This document shows positions 1 through 8,227 of a stretch of DNA of 64,000 bases, piece by piece. This stretch comes from Nocardioides sp. J54. GTDB taxonomy: Bacteria > Actinomycetota > Actinomycetes > Propionibacteriales > Nocardioidaceae. The notes beneath the pieces are model-generated. The model ran no database searches. It had not been told where the DNA came from and saw only the letters and a program-made list of their open reading frames with translations. A program made the translations under genes and the position numbers. The first letter of the stretch is position 1. Every line of letters begins with the position of its first letter. The stretch covers positions 26,389 to 90,388 of the forward strand of contig NZ_JAER01000011.1 in NCBI RefSeq assembly GCF_000519005.1. Direction: 5' to 3'.

Positions 1-165
1 AAGTGTATTGGTCTCCACTTCGGAACACTCGAGGTCAAGGCGATCCTTCACCACATGCTGCGCAACTATCGATGGACGGTCCCCGACGGCTACGAAGTCA
101 GATGGGACAACACATCCCTACCGATTCCGGTAGACGGGCTGCCGATCACACTGGAGCGACGATGA
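1..165 (+). CDS. Cytochrome P450, C-terminal fragment (gene starts before the window)
   Basis: Frame 1 reads from the first base to a TGA at 163-165 and encodes the last 54 residues of a P450. The fragment begins at the heme-binding loop: KCIGLHFG contains the axial cysteine (second visible residue), followed by the L helix (TLEVKAILHHML) and a typical P450 C-terminal tail. Everything upstream (I helix, ExxR) is outside the window. The stop overlaps the ATG of the transglutaminase-like gene (ATGA), so the two are translationally coupled. As a member of this operon it probably hydroxylates the pathway's lipid or acyl substrate; the substrate is unknown. Confidence 0.85.
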   Translation, partial: KCIGLHFGTLEVKAILHHMLRNYRWTVPDGYEVRWDNTSLPIPVDGLPITLERR

Positions 166-887
166 GTCGCGCACCAGCGACGCTCCTGGCGGCGACCGAG
201 TTTCTCGACACCGAGCACGAGGACGTCCGCGCCTTCACCGAGGCCACCGTGGGGGACGCGCGCAGCGACAAAGAAAAGGCGAAGCGCCTCTTCACTGCTG
301 TCCGCGACCAAGTCTGGTACGACCCCTACACCGTGTCGACCGACCCCACCCACTACCGCGCGAGCTTCGTCCTCCAAGCAGGGCGCGCCTATTGCGTCCC
401 GAAGGCGGTGCTCTTGACCGCGGTGTGCCGTGCAGCCGGAATCCCAGCGCGGTTGGGGTTCGCCGATGTGCGCAACCATCTGCAGACCGAATCGTTGCGA
501 ACCCTCATGGGCGGCACCGACTTGTTCGTCTACCACGGATACAGCAGCCTCCACATCGACGGGAAATGGCTCAAGGCCACCCCGGCGTTCAACGTCGAAC
601 TGTGCGCTCGTTTCGGTGTCCCGCCTGTGGAGTTCGACGGTGAGCACGACGCGCTCATGCACGCCTTCACTGGGGACGGGACCCAGCACATGGAGTACGT
701 CCGCGACCGAGGTGTCTTTGACGACCTTCCCCTGACCGCGATCCTGACCGAGCTCCGGACCACATATGGATCGATGGTCCAGGCCTCGGCGCACGCGATC
801 GACGACGCCTTCACCGCCGGGCCCGCCAGCCCGGTCAGAGCCGATGGTTCCTCAGGTCGGTCCACTTCGCCTCAGGAGGATCAATGA
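162..887 (+). CDS. Transglutaminase-like (papain-fold) protein
   Basis: A 241-residue protein of the transglutaminase-like superfamily. The nucleophile is Cys78 in GRAYCVPKAVLLTAVCRAAGIPARLGF, a close match to the family's GxCxxxAxLLxAxxRAxGIPAR pattern (split here: GRAYCVPKAVLL then TAVCRAAGIPAR). His125 or His131 in the YHGYSSLHIDGKW region is the likely base. The usual third-residue Asp after the tryptophan is replaced by WLKATPAFN, so the triad is non-standard. The ATG at 162 is chosen because it overlaps the P450 stop; the reading frame is open further upstream but that stretch is P450 coding. Its stop overlaps the aldehyde dehydrogenase start. Such proteins can be proteases, amidases or acyl/amide transferases; the activity here is not known. 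Confidence 0.8.
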   Translation: MSRAPATLLAATEFLDTEHEDVRAFTEATVGDARSDKEKAKRLFTAVRDQVWYDPYTVSTDPTHYRASFVLQAGRAYCVPKAVLLTAVCRAAGIPARLGFADVRNHLQTESLRTLMGGTDLFVYHGYSSLHIDGKWLKATPAFNVELCARFGVPPVEFDGEHDALMHAFTGDGTQHMEYVRDRGVFDDLPLTAILTELRTTYGSMVQASAHAIDDAFTAGPASPVRADGSSGRSTSPQEDQ

Positions 888-2413
888 TCACAACGACTAC
901 AGGTGCCGCACTCGAAGTGCGCAACCCGTCCGACGGTCGGCTGGTGGGAACCGTGTCCGTTGACGACCGTGACGCCGTGAACCGCCGTGCCACGCAGCTC
1001 CGCCTGGCCCAAGGTGCATGGGCCGAGGCTGGTCCGCGGCATCGTTCCAGGTGGCTGCGCCTCTGGCGCGACTGGATCCTCGCTCACTCCGATGAGCTCA
1101 CCGACCTGCTACAGGCCGAGACGGGCAAGGTGCGTCCTGACGCTCTCGTAGAGACGACCGCGTCGTGCGAGTTCATCACCTACTACGCCGACCATGCGGA
1201 AGAGTTCCTCGCCGACGAAAGGGTCAAGACCGCGGGCGTCCTGAGCCTGCCGAAGCGACTGTCCCGGACCTACCAGCCCTACCCTCTCGTCGGTCTGATC
1301 ACCCCGTGGAATTTCCCGATCACCCTATTCCTCATGGACGCAGCCCCCGCACTGGCTGCTGGTTGCGCGGTACTGGTGAAGTCCTCGGAGGAGACACCGC
1401 TGACTTGTGCGCGGGTCATCGACGGCTGGCGTGAGATCGGCGCTCCACCAGTCCTGGCCCATGTCACAGGAGCCGGCGGCGCTGGTGCCGCAGTGGCGGA
1501 CGCCGCCGACTTCGTCCAGTTCACAGGCTCGACAGCGACAGGGCGCCAGGTCGCCCTCCGCTGTGCTGAGCAGTTGAAACCGGTGAGTCTGGAGCTGGGC
1601 GGCAAGGATCCGGCGATCGTGCTGGAGGACGCCGACCTCGCTCGAGCGGCCGAGGGCGTCGCCTGGGGTGGCCTGTTCAACGCAGGGCAGGTCTGCATCT
1701 CAGTCGAGCGCGTGTATGTCGTCGCTGCGGTCTACGAGGAGTTCGTGGCCCGCCTGACAGAGCGCGTGCAGTCCCTGACCCAGGGTGCGGACGCCGGCAA
1801 CGATGTCGGTGCGATGGTGACCGCGAGACAGGTTGACATCGCGGATCGCCACGTCAGCGAGGCGGTGGCGGCGGGAGCGAAGCTAGTGGCCGGCGGCAGA
1901 CGGGGAGCGGCCGGAAACTACTACGCGCCAACGGTCCTCGTCGGCGTGGATCACACGATGTCCTGCATGACCGAAGAGACCTTTGGACCCACGATCCCGG
2001 TGATGCGCGTCGCCGACGAAGAAGAGGCCATCCGACTGGCCAACGACTCGCCGTACGGATTGTCGGCGACAGTGTGGACTCGCAATCACGCTCGCGCCCG
2101 CCGCGTCGCACGGCGCCTGGAGGCCGGCGCGGTCAACATCAACGACGTCTTCAGCAACCTCTTCGCGATGACGTTGCCTCACAGTGGCTGGAAGGCCTCC
2201 GGCATGGGCGCCCGGCTCGGAGGACCCGACGGGCTGCACAAGTACTGCCGCGTCCGAGCGGTCACTGAGCCGCGACTTCCCGTCCTGCCAAAAGAACTTA
2301 CGTGGTACCCGTACTCCGCCCGGCGCACGGCCATCGCCGCCACGGTCTTGCGCGCCGCAGCCGGGCGCGGCCTGCGCCAACGCCTCGGCCTGAACAAGGA
2401 ACAGAGCAAATGA
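884..2413 (+). CDS. Aldehyde dehydrogenase (succinate-semialdehyde dehydrogenase-like)
   Basis: A 509-residue NAD(P)-dependent aldehyde dehydrogenase, normal length for the family. Visible motifs in order: PWNFPI with the catalytic-site Asn near residue 141, FTGSTATGR (cofactor), ELGGKDPAIVL with the general-base Glu near 237, and GQVCISVERV with the nucleophilic Cys near 271. ETFGPTIPV is the usual late motif. The start overlaps the previous stop (ATGA). In this operon it would oxidise an aldehyde made by the P450 or SDR to an acid; a fatty aldehyde is plausible but unproven. The C-terminal tail (residues about 470-509) is basic and longer than in soluble SSADH enzymes, which may mean membrane association. 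Confidence 0.93.
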   Translation: MITTTTGAALEVRNPSDGRLVGTVSVDDRDAVNRRATQLRLAQGAWAEAGPRHRSRWLRLWRDWILAHSDELTDLLQAETGKVRPDALVETTASCEFITYYADHAEEFLADERVKTAGVLSLPKRLSRTYQPYPLVGLITPWNFPITLFLMDAAPALAAGCAVLVKSSEETPLTCARVIDGWREIGAPPVLAHVTGAGGAGAAVADAADFVQFTGSTATGRQVALRCAEQLKPVSLELGGKDPAIVLEDADLARAAEGVAWGGLFNAGQVCISVERVYVVAAVYEEFVARLTERVQSLTQGADAGNDVGAMVTARQVDIADRHVSEAVAAGAKLVAGGRRGAAGNYYAPTVLVGVDHTMSCMTEETFGPTIPVMRVADEEEAIRLANDSPYGLSATVWTRNHARARRVARRLEAGAVNINDVFSNLFAMTLPHSGWKASGMGARLGGPDGLHKYCRVRAVTEPRLPVLPKELTWYPYSARRTAIAATVLRAAAGRGLRQRLGLNKEQSK

Positions 2414-3243
2414 CGCGCACCACTTCCCTCCCCGCCAAGACGATTGCGATCACCGGTGGAGCTCGCGGCATCGGCTATCAGACCGCGAAGGAGCTGATCC
2501 GACGCGGTCATCGGGTCGCCATCGGCGACATCGATGAGGCCCGTGTCAAGGAGTCGGCGGATGAGCTCGGTATCTCTGCTGTCACCCGCCTCGACGTCAC
2601 TGACACCGACTCATTCCGTGCATTTCTCGACATGGTCGAGGACCAGCTTGGTCCCCTCGACGTGCTGGTCAACAACGCGGGGATCATGCCCACCGGGCAC
2701 GCTCACGAGGAGGACGACGACGTGACCCGGCGGCAGGTGGAGATCAACGTCCTCGGAGTGATCTTCGGAACCAAGCTCGCCCTCCAGCGGATGCTGCCGC
2801 GGCGGGCCGGACACATCATCAACACCGCATCGCTGGCCGGGGAGCTCCCCGTACCGGGCCTGGCTACCTACTGCGGCACGAAGTTCGCGGTCATCGGATT
2901 CACCGAGGCAGCTCGACAGGAGTACCGCAACTCCGGAGTCCAGCTCTCCACCGTTCGGCCGACATTCACCAACACCGAGCTCGTCGCCGGCACCACCGGA
3001 GCCAAGGGGCTGCGCAACGCCGAGCCCGAGGAGATTGCTCGGGCGACAGCCGAGCTCATCGAACGTCCCCGCCCGTTCGTACGCGTCACCCGCCTCGCCG
3101 GAGGCATGGTCGCAGCAATGAAGTTCGTGCCGGGACGGTTGGCCTCCGCGCTGGGTTCGACCCTCGGCACGGATTCGGTCTTCCTCGACGACGTCGACAT
3201 GGGCGCGCGCCAGGCCTACCTGGACCGAATCCGGAACAACTGA
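2410..3243 (+). CDS. Short-chain dehydrogenase/reductase
   Basis: A 277-residue classical SDR. The Rossmann glycine motif GGARGIG is at residues 16-22, the NNAG motif near 87, a serine in NTASLAG, and the catalytic YCGTK (Tyr154, Lys158). The ATG at 2410 overlaps the aldehyde dehydrogenase stop, which argues against the upstream in-frame starts. Long C-terminal portion with a basic, hydrophobic stretch (RVTRLAGGMVAAMKF) resembles SDRs acting on lipids or sterols. It would interconvert an alcohol and a ketone or aldehyde in the same pathway as the neighbouring P450 and aldehyde dehydrogenase. Confidence 0.92.
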   Translation: MTRTTSLPAKTIAITGGARGIGYQTAKELIRRGHRVAIGDIDEARVKESADELGISAVTRLDVTDTDSFRAFLDMVEDQLGPLDVLVNNAGIMPTGHAHEEDDDVTRRQVEINVLGVIFGTKLALQRMLPRRAGHIINTASLAGELPVPGLATYCGTKFAVIGFTEAARQEYRNSGVQLSTVRPTFTNTELVAGTTGAKGLRNAEPEEIARATAELIERPRPFVRVTRLAGGMVAAMKFVPGRLASALGSTLGTDSVFLDDVDMGARQAYLDRIRNN

Positions 3244-3284
3244 CTCCACGCTCCAGAACCATCCGGCACACGAGAGGACGCAAC

Positions 3285-4352
3285 ATGACCGTCACCGCCT
3301 TGGTCGAGGACTACCCCCATCGAATGGGGGGACACTGCGGCTCCGGTGCGATGCGCGATCTCCTGCACTGGCACGGTCTGGGATGGGACGGCCCGCCCGA
3401 TGAGGGTCTGGTGTTCGCGCTCGGCGGCGCCCTAGGGCTCTCCTACCTCCGGTCGAGCGAACTGTTTCCCCCGCTGTACCTGGTGGGACGAGGTGCCGAC
3501 TTCGAAGTCGATCTACCGACACGACTGGGCGGAGTCGTGCAGGTGCTCACCACCGACGATCCCGGGGAGGGCTGGTCGTGGGTGCGTGAGGAACTCGACG
3601 CCGGCAGGCCCAGCCTGATCTGGGGCGACATCGCCGAGCTTCCCTATCTCCGTGTCCAGTTGCAGATGAGCCGCCACGACATCGTCGTCATCGGCTATGA
3701 CGATGAGAGACAACTCGCCTACGTCGTGGACAACGATCGCGCCGAGGCGCAGGAGGTTCCGCTGGCAGCGTTGGCTCGGGCACGGGCCTCACAGGCGTTC
3801 CCGCAACCCACTCGTCACTGCACGTACCGCATCACCTGGCCCCCCTCCTTGCCCGGCATCGCGGAAGTCGCTGCAAGCGCGTTCTCCCAATCCGCAGGCA
3901 ACATGCGCAATCCGTCACGCCACAGCATTGCCGGCCCAACCACTGCCGCCGTCGGTTCCGAAGGCCTGGAGGCGGTTGCTTTGTTCGCTGACGACATCGC
4001 GACCTGGGCGGAGCTTCCCGAAGACGAACTCGGGATCTTGCTGTTCAGCCTCGGTGCCTTCATCGAGAAGGCAGGCACCGGCGGCGGACTGTTCCGCCGA
4101 CTGCTCGCAGACGGTTCCGCTGAGGTCGCACGACTGACCGGCGACCCGGCAAGCGCTGAGCTTGCGACCGAAGCCGCCCGTTGCGCACAAGGCTGGACAG
4201 ACGCCGCCCGCGCCGCGGTCAAACGCGACACCCATCCGCGGTCGCGGATTGACGACCTGGTCCGGACGGCCAGCCGGCTACCGGAGTTGGAGTTGCGTCT
4301 CGTCGAGTCCCTCGAGCGTGCCGCAATCTCCTTGAACGCGAGAGATCACTGA
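3285..4352 (+). CDS. BtrH N-terminal domain protein (putative acyltransferase)
   Basis: A 355-residue protein whose start (YPHRMGGHCGSGAMRDLL) matches the N-terminal domain of BtrH, the butirosin enzyme that moves an acyl chain from an acyl carrier protein to an amine. The Cys in GGHCGSG is the expected nucleophile; SRHDIVVIGYDD around residue 130-140 carries the matching His and looks like the papain-fold second block. The C-terminal half is helical and not recognised in detail. It lies 41 bases after the SDR with an ATG preceded by GAGAGGACGCAAC. Family knowledge suggests transfer of an acyl group to an amine or hydroxyl; no acyl carrier protein gene is seen in the window. Confidence 0.8.
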   Translation: MTVTALVEDYPHRMGGHCGSGAMRDLLHWHGLGWDGPPDEGLVFALGGALGLSYLRSSELFPPLYLVGRGADFEVDLPTRLGGVVQVLTTDDPGEGWSWVREELDAGRPSLIWGDIAELPYLRVQLQMSRHDIVVIGYDDERQLAYVVDNDRAEAQEVPLAALARARASQAFPQPTRHCTYRITWPPSLPGIAEVAASAFSQSAGNMRNPSRHSIAGPTTAAVGSEGLEAVALFADDIATWAELPEDELGILLFSLGAFIEKAGTGGGLFRRLLADGSAEVARLTGDPASAELATEAARCAQGWTDAARAAVKRDTHPRSRIDDLVRTASRLPELELRLVESLERAAISLNARDH

Positions 4353-4429
4353 TCATCTCCATCGTCATCCCGAGGTTGCGTGCTTGCGAAATCGCTCCGT
4401 CAAGAAGTGCACATGAATCTAGGAATCGA

Positions 4430-4594
4430 ATGCAGAGAACGATGTTGAACGTCCTCCCGACGACCACAGCAGTTCTGCGTCACGAGCTGGCGTTGCTCTC
4501 GACGGGTGCTGCGCTGCACACCCTGGCTGCCATCGAGCTTGCCGACGGCTCGCCCCATTCGGAGGTCCTGAGGCAGACAGGGGACCAGGAGTGA
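4430..4594 (+). CDS. Small protein coupled to the thioesterase
   Basis: A possible 54-residue protein of no recognised family, starting MQRTMLNVLPTT. The middle (AVLRHELALLSTGAALHTLAAIEL) would form one amphipathic helix or a helix pair. It ends in a TGA that overlaps the GTG start of the next gene (GTGA), the same coupling used throughout this operon, and this is the main reason to accept it. No strong ribosome-binding site is visible. It is too short for an acyl carrier protein and lacks a DSL phosphopantetheine site. It could be an adaptor or a chance reading frame. Confidence 0.45.
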   Translation: MQRTMLNVLPTTTAVLRHELALLSTGAALHTLAAIELADGSPHSEVLRQTGDQE

Positions 4595-5181
4595 CACGGA
4601 TGTCGAAAGCATTGGACCAAGGCGACCACCAGCATGCGCAGGGCGGCACCGAAGTAGGAGCGCCCCGCGATCGGGAAACGATCTCGCGGTGGGCGTCGCA
4701 CCTCGCCGGCCAGACTCCGGTGGAGATTGGCCAGACATTGCCCCCGCACTCGCCCGACTGCGCCGGGTGCGGGCCAGATAATCCCTCCGGCCTGCATTTG
4801 CACGCGGTCCGCACGGCGTTGGGCGTCGAAGCTGTGCATCGCTTCGCCGAGGGCCAGGTAGGCGCCCCTGGTATCGCACACGGAGGAGCGGTCGCTCTCG
4901 CTTTCGACGACCTCTTCGGGTTCGCCCTCTACACCGTTGGGTCGCTCGCCGTCACACGCAGCCTCACCATCGATTACCGAGCCCCGTTCCGGTTGCATCG
5001 GACGTACACGTTCCGTGCCCATGTGGCGCAACACGAAGGACGTCGGCTGCTACTTCATGCGGACGCGTGGGACGACGCCGGTCAGAAGGCCGGATCGGCC
5101 GGGGCCACTTTCGTGGTGGTCGGCCCTGAACACTTCACCGCGGTTGACCCAGAAACACAGCTGGAGGCGGAGTGCCGGTGA
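4591..5181 (+). CDS. PaaI/4HBT-type hotdog thioesterase
   Basis: A 196-residue hotdog-fold protein. The domain lies at about residues 45-185. HSPDCAGCGPDNPSGL is the typical start of the acyl-CoA thioesterase family of this type, and GIAHGGAVALAFDDLFGF is the HGG motif with the catalytic acid/His region. It should hydrolyse an acyl-CoA or acyl-carrier thioester in the cytosol. The GTG start overlaps the upstream small gene; a second start (ATG, three codons on) is possible. The 3' end overlaps the PlsC gene by 10 bases. The N-terminal 40 residues are charged and outside the hotdog core. Confidence 0.88.
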   Translation: MTRMSKALDQGDHQHAQGGTEVGAPRDRETISRWASHLAGQTPVEIGQTLPPHSPDCAGCGPDNPSGLHLHAVRTALGVEAVHRFAEGQVGAPGIAHGGAVALAFDDLFGFALYTVGSLAVTRSLTIDYRAPFRLHRTYTFRAHVAQHEGRRLLLHADAWDDAGQKAGSAGATFVVVGPEHFTAVDPETQLEAECR

Positions 5182-5930
5182 GGATTCATGCAATCCGGCC
5201 TGGTTGGGGCGTGGCGTGGTGGGTCGCTTTCTTGATCTGCAAGCCGGTGTTGGTGTTGGTCCGCCGTCGAGACTGGCGTGGGCTCGAACAGATCCCGTCG
5301 TGTGGCGGCGCTGTCCTTGCCGCGAACCACGTTTCCCATGTGGATCCCCTGCTCATCGCCGAGCTGGTGCTCGCGCACGGCAGGACTCCGGCCTTCTTGG
5401 CCAAGAGCAGTCTTTTCAGGAAGGGCGTCGTGGGATGGTGGTTCCGCGCTGCCGGGCATGTCGAGGTGGATCGATCGCATGGTGCGGACGGATTCGGCGC
5501 CGCGTTGATGGCACTTCGTGGCGGTGCACTTCTCGTGGTTTACCCCGAGGGATCGATCACGAAAGACCCAGGTGGGCGCATGATGCCTCTCAAGACAGGC
5601 GCCGTCCGATTGGCGCTAGAGACAGGTGCACCGCTCATTCCGGTAGCACAGCGGGGCGCCCAAGAGATCCTCCCCGCCTATGGTCGACGGCCGAGACTGT
5701 CCAAGCGCACGACGGTCACGATCAGCATCGGTCGTCCGCTGGATCTGACCGATCTCACGCAGCGCGGAGCCGTGCCTGACGCGGTCGATGCCGGGACGCG
5801 TCGCCTGGCGGACACCCTCGGCCGCATGCTGGAGGAACTGGCCGATGAGCGGCCTGGCCTCGCGAACACTTCAACGGGGTGTGACAGCACCCGATATCCG
5901 GCGCGGAAGAGGGCACCGCGCACCGAGTAG
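5172..5930 (+). CDS. 1-acyl-sn-glycerol-3-phosphate acyltransferase (PlsC family)
   Basis: A 252-residue PlsC-type acyltransferase. Residues 10-25 (GWGVAWWVAFLICKPVLV) form a membrane anchor. The HX4D catalytic motif is in NHVSHVDPL near residue 53, and the phosphate-binding motif is VYPEGS near residue 120. A GTG start is used, inside the end of the thioesterase gene. It transfers an acyl group from acyl-CoA to a lysophosphatidate-like acceptor at the membrane. It is the last gene of the operon; only 10 bases separate it from the convergent VirB4-like gene, so two unrelated modules abut here. Confidence 0.92.
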   Translation: MPVRIHAIRPGWGVAWWVAFLICKPVLVLVRRRDWRGLEQIPSCGGAVLAANHVSHVDPLLIAELVLAHGRTPAFLAKSSLFRKGVVGWWFRAAGHVEVDRSHGADGFGAALMALRGGALLVVYPEGSITKDPGGRMMPLKTGAVRLALETGAPLIPVAQRGAQEILPAYGRRPRLSKRTTVTISIGRPLDLTDLTQRGAVPDAVDAGTRRLADTLGRMLEELADERPGLANTSTGCDSTRYPARKRAPRTE

Positions 5931-5940
5931 CTTCGGCTTC

Positions 5941-7431
5941 TTAGAGCATTCCAGTCATCCGGGCCGTTGTGTCGAAGAGCTGAACCTCGGCAGGATGCAT
6001 CTGGTGTTGGACGACGAACGACCGGTGCTTGATCCGCCACAAGCCTTGGCCCGTGCCGAGCGTGGGGATGAGGCTCTGTTCGGTGCCGGTGAGCCCGAGT
6101 GCGGTGGCGGTGGCGCCGAGCTGGTCGGACTCCTGGCGATAGACGATCCGTGTCTCGGCGTTCGCCAGAAGCGAGGAGGCCAACGCACGCATTGCCGAAC
6201 CCTGGTCGCCGACGTTGTCGAGGTCAGTGAGCTTGTGGAAGATCAGCATGTTCGCGATGCCGTAGTGGCGAGCGAGCCGCCAGTGCGCGTCCATCCGCCG
6301 CAGCAGGGCTGGGTGCGACATGAGCCGCCACGCTTCGTCGTACACGACCCAGCGCTGACCTCCGGCGGGATCCAGGAGCGCTGACTCCATCCACGCCGAC
6401 GCGCAGGTCATCAGGACCGAGATGAGGGTCGCGTTCTCGGTGACGCGGGAGAGGTCGAGCGAGATCATCGGGAGCGTTGGGTCGAAAGTGACCGTGGACG
6501 GCCCGTCGAAGAGGCCGGCGAGGTCGCCGGCGACGAGCCGACGGAGGGCGTGCCCGACGAGTCGCCCGTCCTCGGTGAGGCGCCCATCCGGGTCGTCGGT
6601 GCGGTCCGGTGCGAGCAGCCGGTCGACGACCATCGGGAGGACGGGTACGTCGGTGCTCCGCACTGTGCGGTCGATCGCGATGTCGACGGCTGTGTGTTCG
6701 AGCGGGCTGAGGCGGCGGTCGAGCACGGTCTCGGCGAGCGCGCCGACGAGGTCTCGGCGGCGGGAGGCGATCTGGTTGGACCATTGCGCATCGTCGAGGC
6801 CAGATGGTCGGTGGCCTTCGTCGAGCGGGTTGAGTCGGTTGGGCATCCCGTGGCCGAGGGCGATGGCTCGGCCGCCTACGGCCTCGGCGACCGCGGTGTG
6901 CTCGCCCTTGGGGTCGCCGGGCACGTACACGCGGCGGCCGAACGGGATGGATCGCGTGTAGAGACTCTTGGCGAGGCAGGACTTGCCGGAACCGACGATG
7001 CCGGCAAGGACCAGATTTGGTGCGGTGATGAGGCCGCGGGCGTAGAGGATCCAGGGGTCGTAGACGAACGAGCTGCCGGAGTACAGGTCCTGGCCGACGA
7101 ATACGCCCTCGCTGCCCAGGCCGCCTTCGGCAAGGAACGGGTACGCGCCCGCCAGGGTTGCTGACGTGTCCTGATGGCGTGGGACTCGGAATCGTCCGGG
7201 CGTGCGGAGAGCGGCCGGGCCCGTTTCGCCGGGGCGGGGTAGCGTCACCGTTGCCCGCTTCTCAGCCGAGAGCTGCTCAGCTTTGCGCTTCGCCTCGGTA
7301 CGCCGGGCTTCGCGATCGGTGGACAGGAGCTCTCGCGCAGCCGCCTTGCGGAGCTTGCGATCGTGCCGCCGTTCGCGGCCTGGTGAGACGAGGACGGCTG
7401 AGTGGAGGCGCCCGTCCTGCCACCCGGTCAC
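5941..7431 (-). CDS. VirB4-like conjugation ATPase
   Basis: A 496-residue ATPase with Walker A in AGIVGSGKSCLAKSLY near residue 140 and Walker B in VVYDEAWRLM near 360, followed by a VirB4/TraG-type C-terminal block (LIFHKLTDLDNVG, then RIVYRQESDQ). It would power a type IV secretion channel during mating. The GTG at 7431 is chosen because it overlaps the stop of the upstream gene (GTGA); the open frame continues upstream only in antisense-like sequence. It lacks a long VirB4 N-terminal domain; in this family that part is thought to be supplied by the separate SCO6880-like protein encoded upstream. It is the last gene of the operon: no coupling-protein gene follows it. Confidence 0.85.
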   Translation of the reverse strand: MTGWQDGRLHSAVLVSPGRERRHDRKLRKAAARELLSTDREARRTEAKRKAEQLSAEKRATVTLPRPGETGPAALRTPGRFRVPRHQDTSATLAGAYPFLAEGGLGSEGVFVGQDLYSGSSFVYDPWILYARGLITAPNLVLAGIVGSGKSCLAKSLYTRSIPFGRRVYVPGDPKGEHTAVAEAVGGRAIALGHGMPNRLNPLDEGHRPSGLDDAQWSNQIASRRRDLVGALAETVLDRRLSPLEHTAVDIAIDRTVRSTDVPVLPMVVDRLLAPDRTDDPDGRLTEDGRLVGHALRRLVAGDLAGLFDGPSTVTFDPTLPMISLDLSRVTENATLISVLMTCASAWMESALLDPAGGQRWVVYDEAWRLMSHPALLRRMDAHWRLARHYGIANMLIFHKLTDLDNVGDQGSAMRALASSLLANAETRIVYRQESDQLGATATALGLTGTEQSLIPTLGTGQGLWRIKHRSFVVQHQMHPAEVQLFDTTARMTGML

Positions 7432-7835
7432 AGCGACATCCCTGGCTGGTGCGGCGAGCGCTGAACCGGTGCGAATGACGGGTAGTCGTGGATGTCGTAG
7501 GCGATCGTCGCCTCGATCTCGTGCGCCCGGTCCACGCATTCGGCGACCTGGTGGATCATCTCGGCGGCGCGGTGCAGCTCCCAGGACTCCCTGTACGACG
7601 CCGCCCGCCCGGCGTGTGCATCGCCGTTCATCCACGCCTGCTTGCGAGTTGGGCCATCGTGGAACTGGCCGAGCTGGTGCAGCGACTGGCTCAGCGACGC
7701 GAGCGTGGAGGTGATGGACCCGAGCACGGCATAGATCGCGGTCGGATCCTCGATCGAGCGCGTCGCGTGGGCGAGGCCGCGGACTGCTTCCCGGAGTTCG
7801 TCAGCGTCGGCGACCGGGTCGTTGAAGGTCGGCAT
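7428..7835 (-). CDS. Small helical protein of the conjugation operon
   Basis: A 135-residue soluble protein of no recognised function. It is mostly helical, with a heptad-like stretch (AIYAVLGSITSTLASLSQSL) around residues 38-58 and a second helix (AAEMIHQVAECVDRAHEIEA). The ATG follows GAGGAGCACC, a good ribosome-binding site. Its stop overlaps the VirB4-like GTG start, so it probably belongs to the transfer machinery, perhaps as a chaperone or partner of the ATPase (inference from position only). Confidence 0.7.
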   Translation of the reverse strand: MPTFNDPVADADELREAVRGLAHATRSIEDPTAIYAVLGSITSTLASLSQSLHQLGQFHDGPTRKQAWMNGDAHAGRAASYRESWELHRAAEMIHQVAECVDRAHEIEATIAYDIHDYPSFAPVQRSPHQPGMSL

Positions 7836-7933
7836 TGGTGCTCCTCAGTCGATGGGCTTCTCATCGATGAGGTGCGCGTGATGGTCCGCCGTGTCGCCGG
7901 GGTCGCGCTCGCGGGCCGACCTACCCTAGGGCC

Positions 7934-8056
7934 GTGGCCGACCTAACTGAGCCTTGCCCGAACTGCGGCACCCTGATGCGCTGGGAGACCTCTCACGAGC
8001 GTTGCGACGGCTGCGGTTACATCCGGCCTTGCTGTGAGGGCGCCCCCTGTAACTGA
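7934..8056 (+). CDS. Tiny zinc-ribbon protein
   Basis: A GTG-started 40-codon frame on the strand opposite to its neighbours. The product holds PCPNCGTLMRW and RCDGCGYIRPCCEGAPC: two CxxC knuckles 20 residues apart plus a Cys-rich tail, eight cysteines in all. This is a convincing zinc-ribbon pattern that chance frames rarely give. No strong ribosome-binding site is visible, so translation may be leaderless. It could be a small regulator or a DNA/RNA-binding accessory of the element; no family is recognised. Confidence 0.55.
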   Translation: MADLTEPCPNCGTLMRWETSHERCDGCGYIRPCCEGAPCN

Positions 8057-8134
8057 GCCGGTCTACTCGTCGGCGGCGTCGCCGATGTCCCGGCGGCGGA
8101 CACGGCGGCGCTTGCCTGTCTTGCGAAGCACGGG

Positions 8135-8227
8135 TCAAGGCTCGCGCACGGCGCGCCCGTTGCGACGGTTCTTGTGGGGCTTACAGAGCTGGCAGCCCTT
8201 GTGCTGCCGGTGAGGCGAGTCCGCCAT
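8135..8227 (-). CDS. Very small basic protein with CxxC
   Basis: A 30-residue frame, MADSPHRQHKGC then QLCKPHKNRRNGR, very basic and carrying a CxxC followed by KPHK. It looks like the short Cys-Lys-rich proteins common in actinobacterial mobile DNA. Immediately after it, at 8131-8063 on the same strand, is a GTG-started 22-codon frame (VLRKTGKRRRVRRRD..., ending IGDAADE), also very basic; the two could be one decayed or frameshifted gene or a coupled pair. Both are low-confidence calls based on composition and spacing. Confidence 0.35.
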   Translation of the reverse strand: MADSPHRQHKGCQLCKPHKNRRNGRAVREP

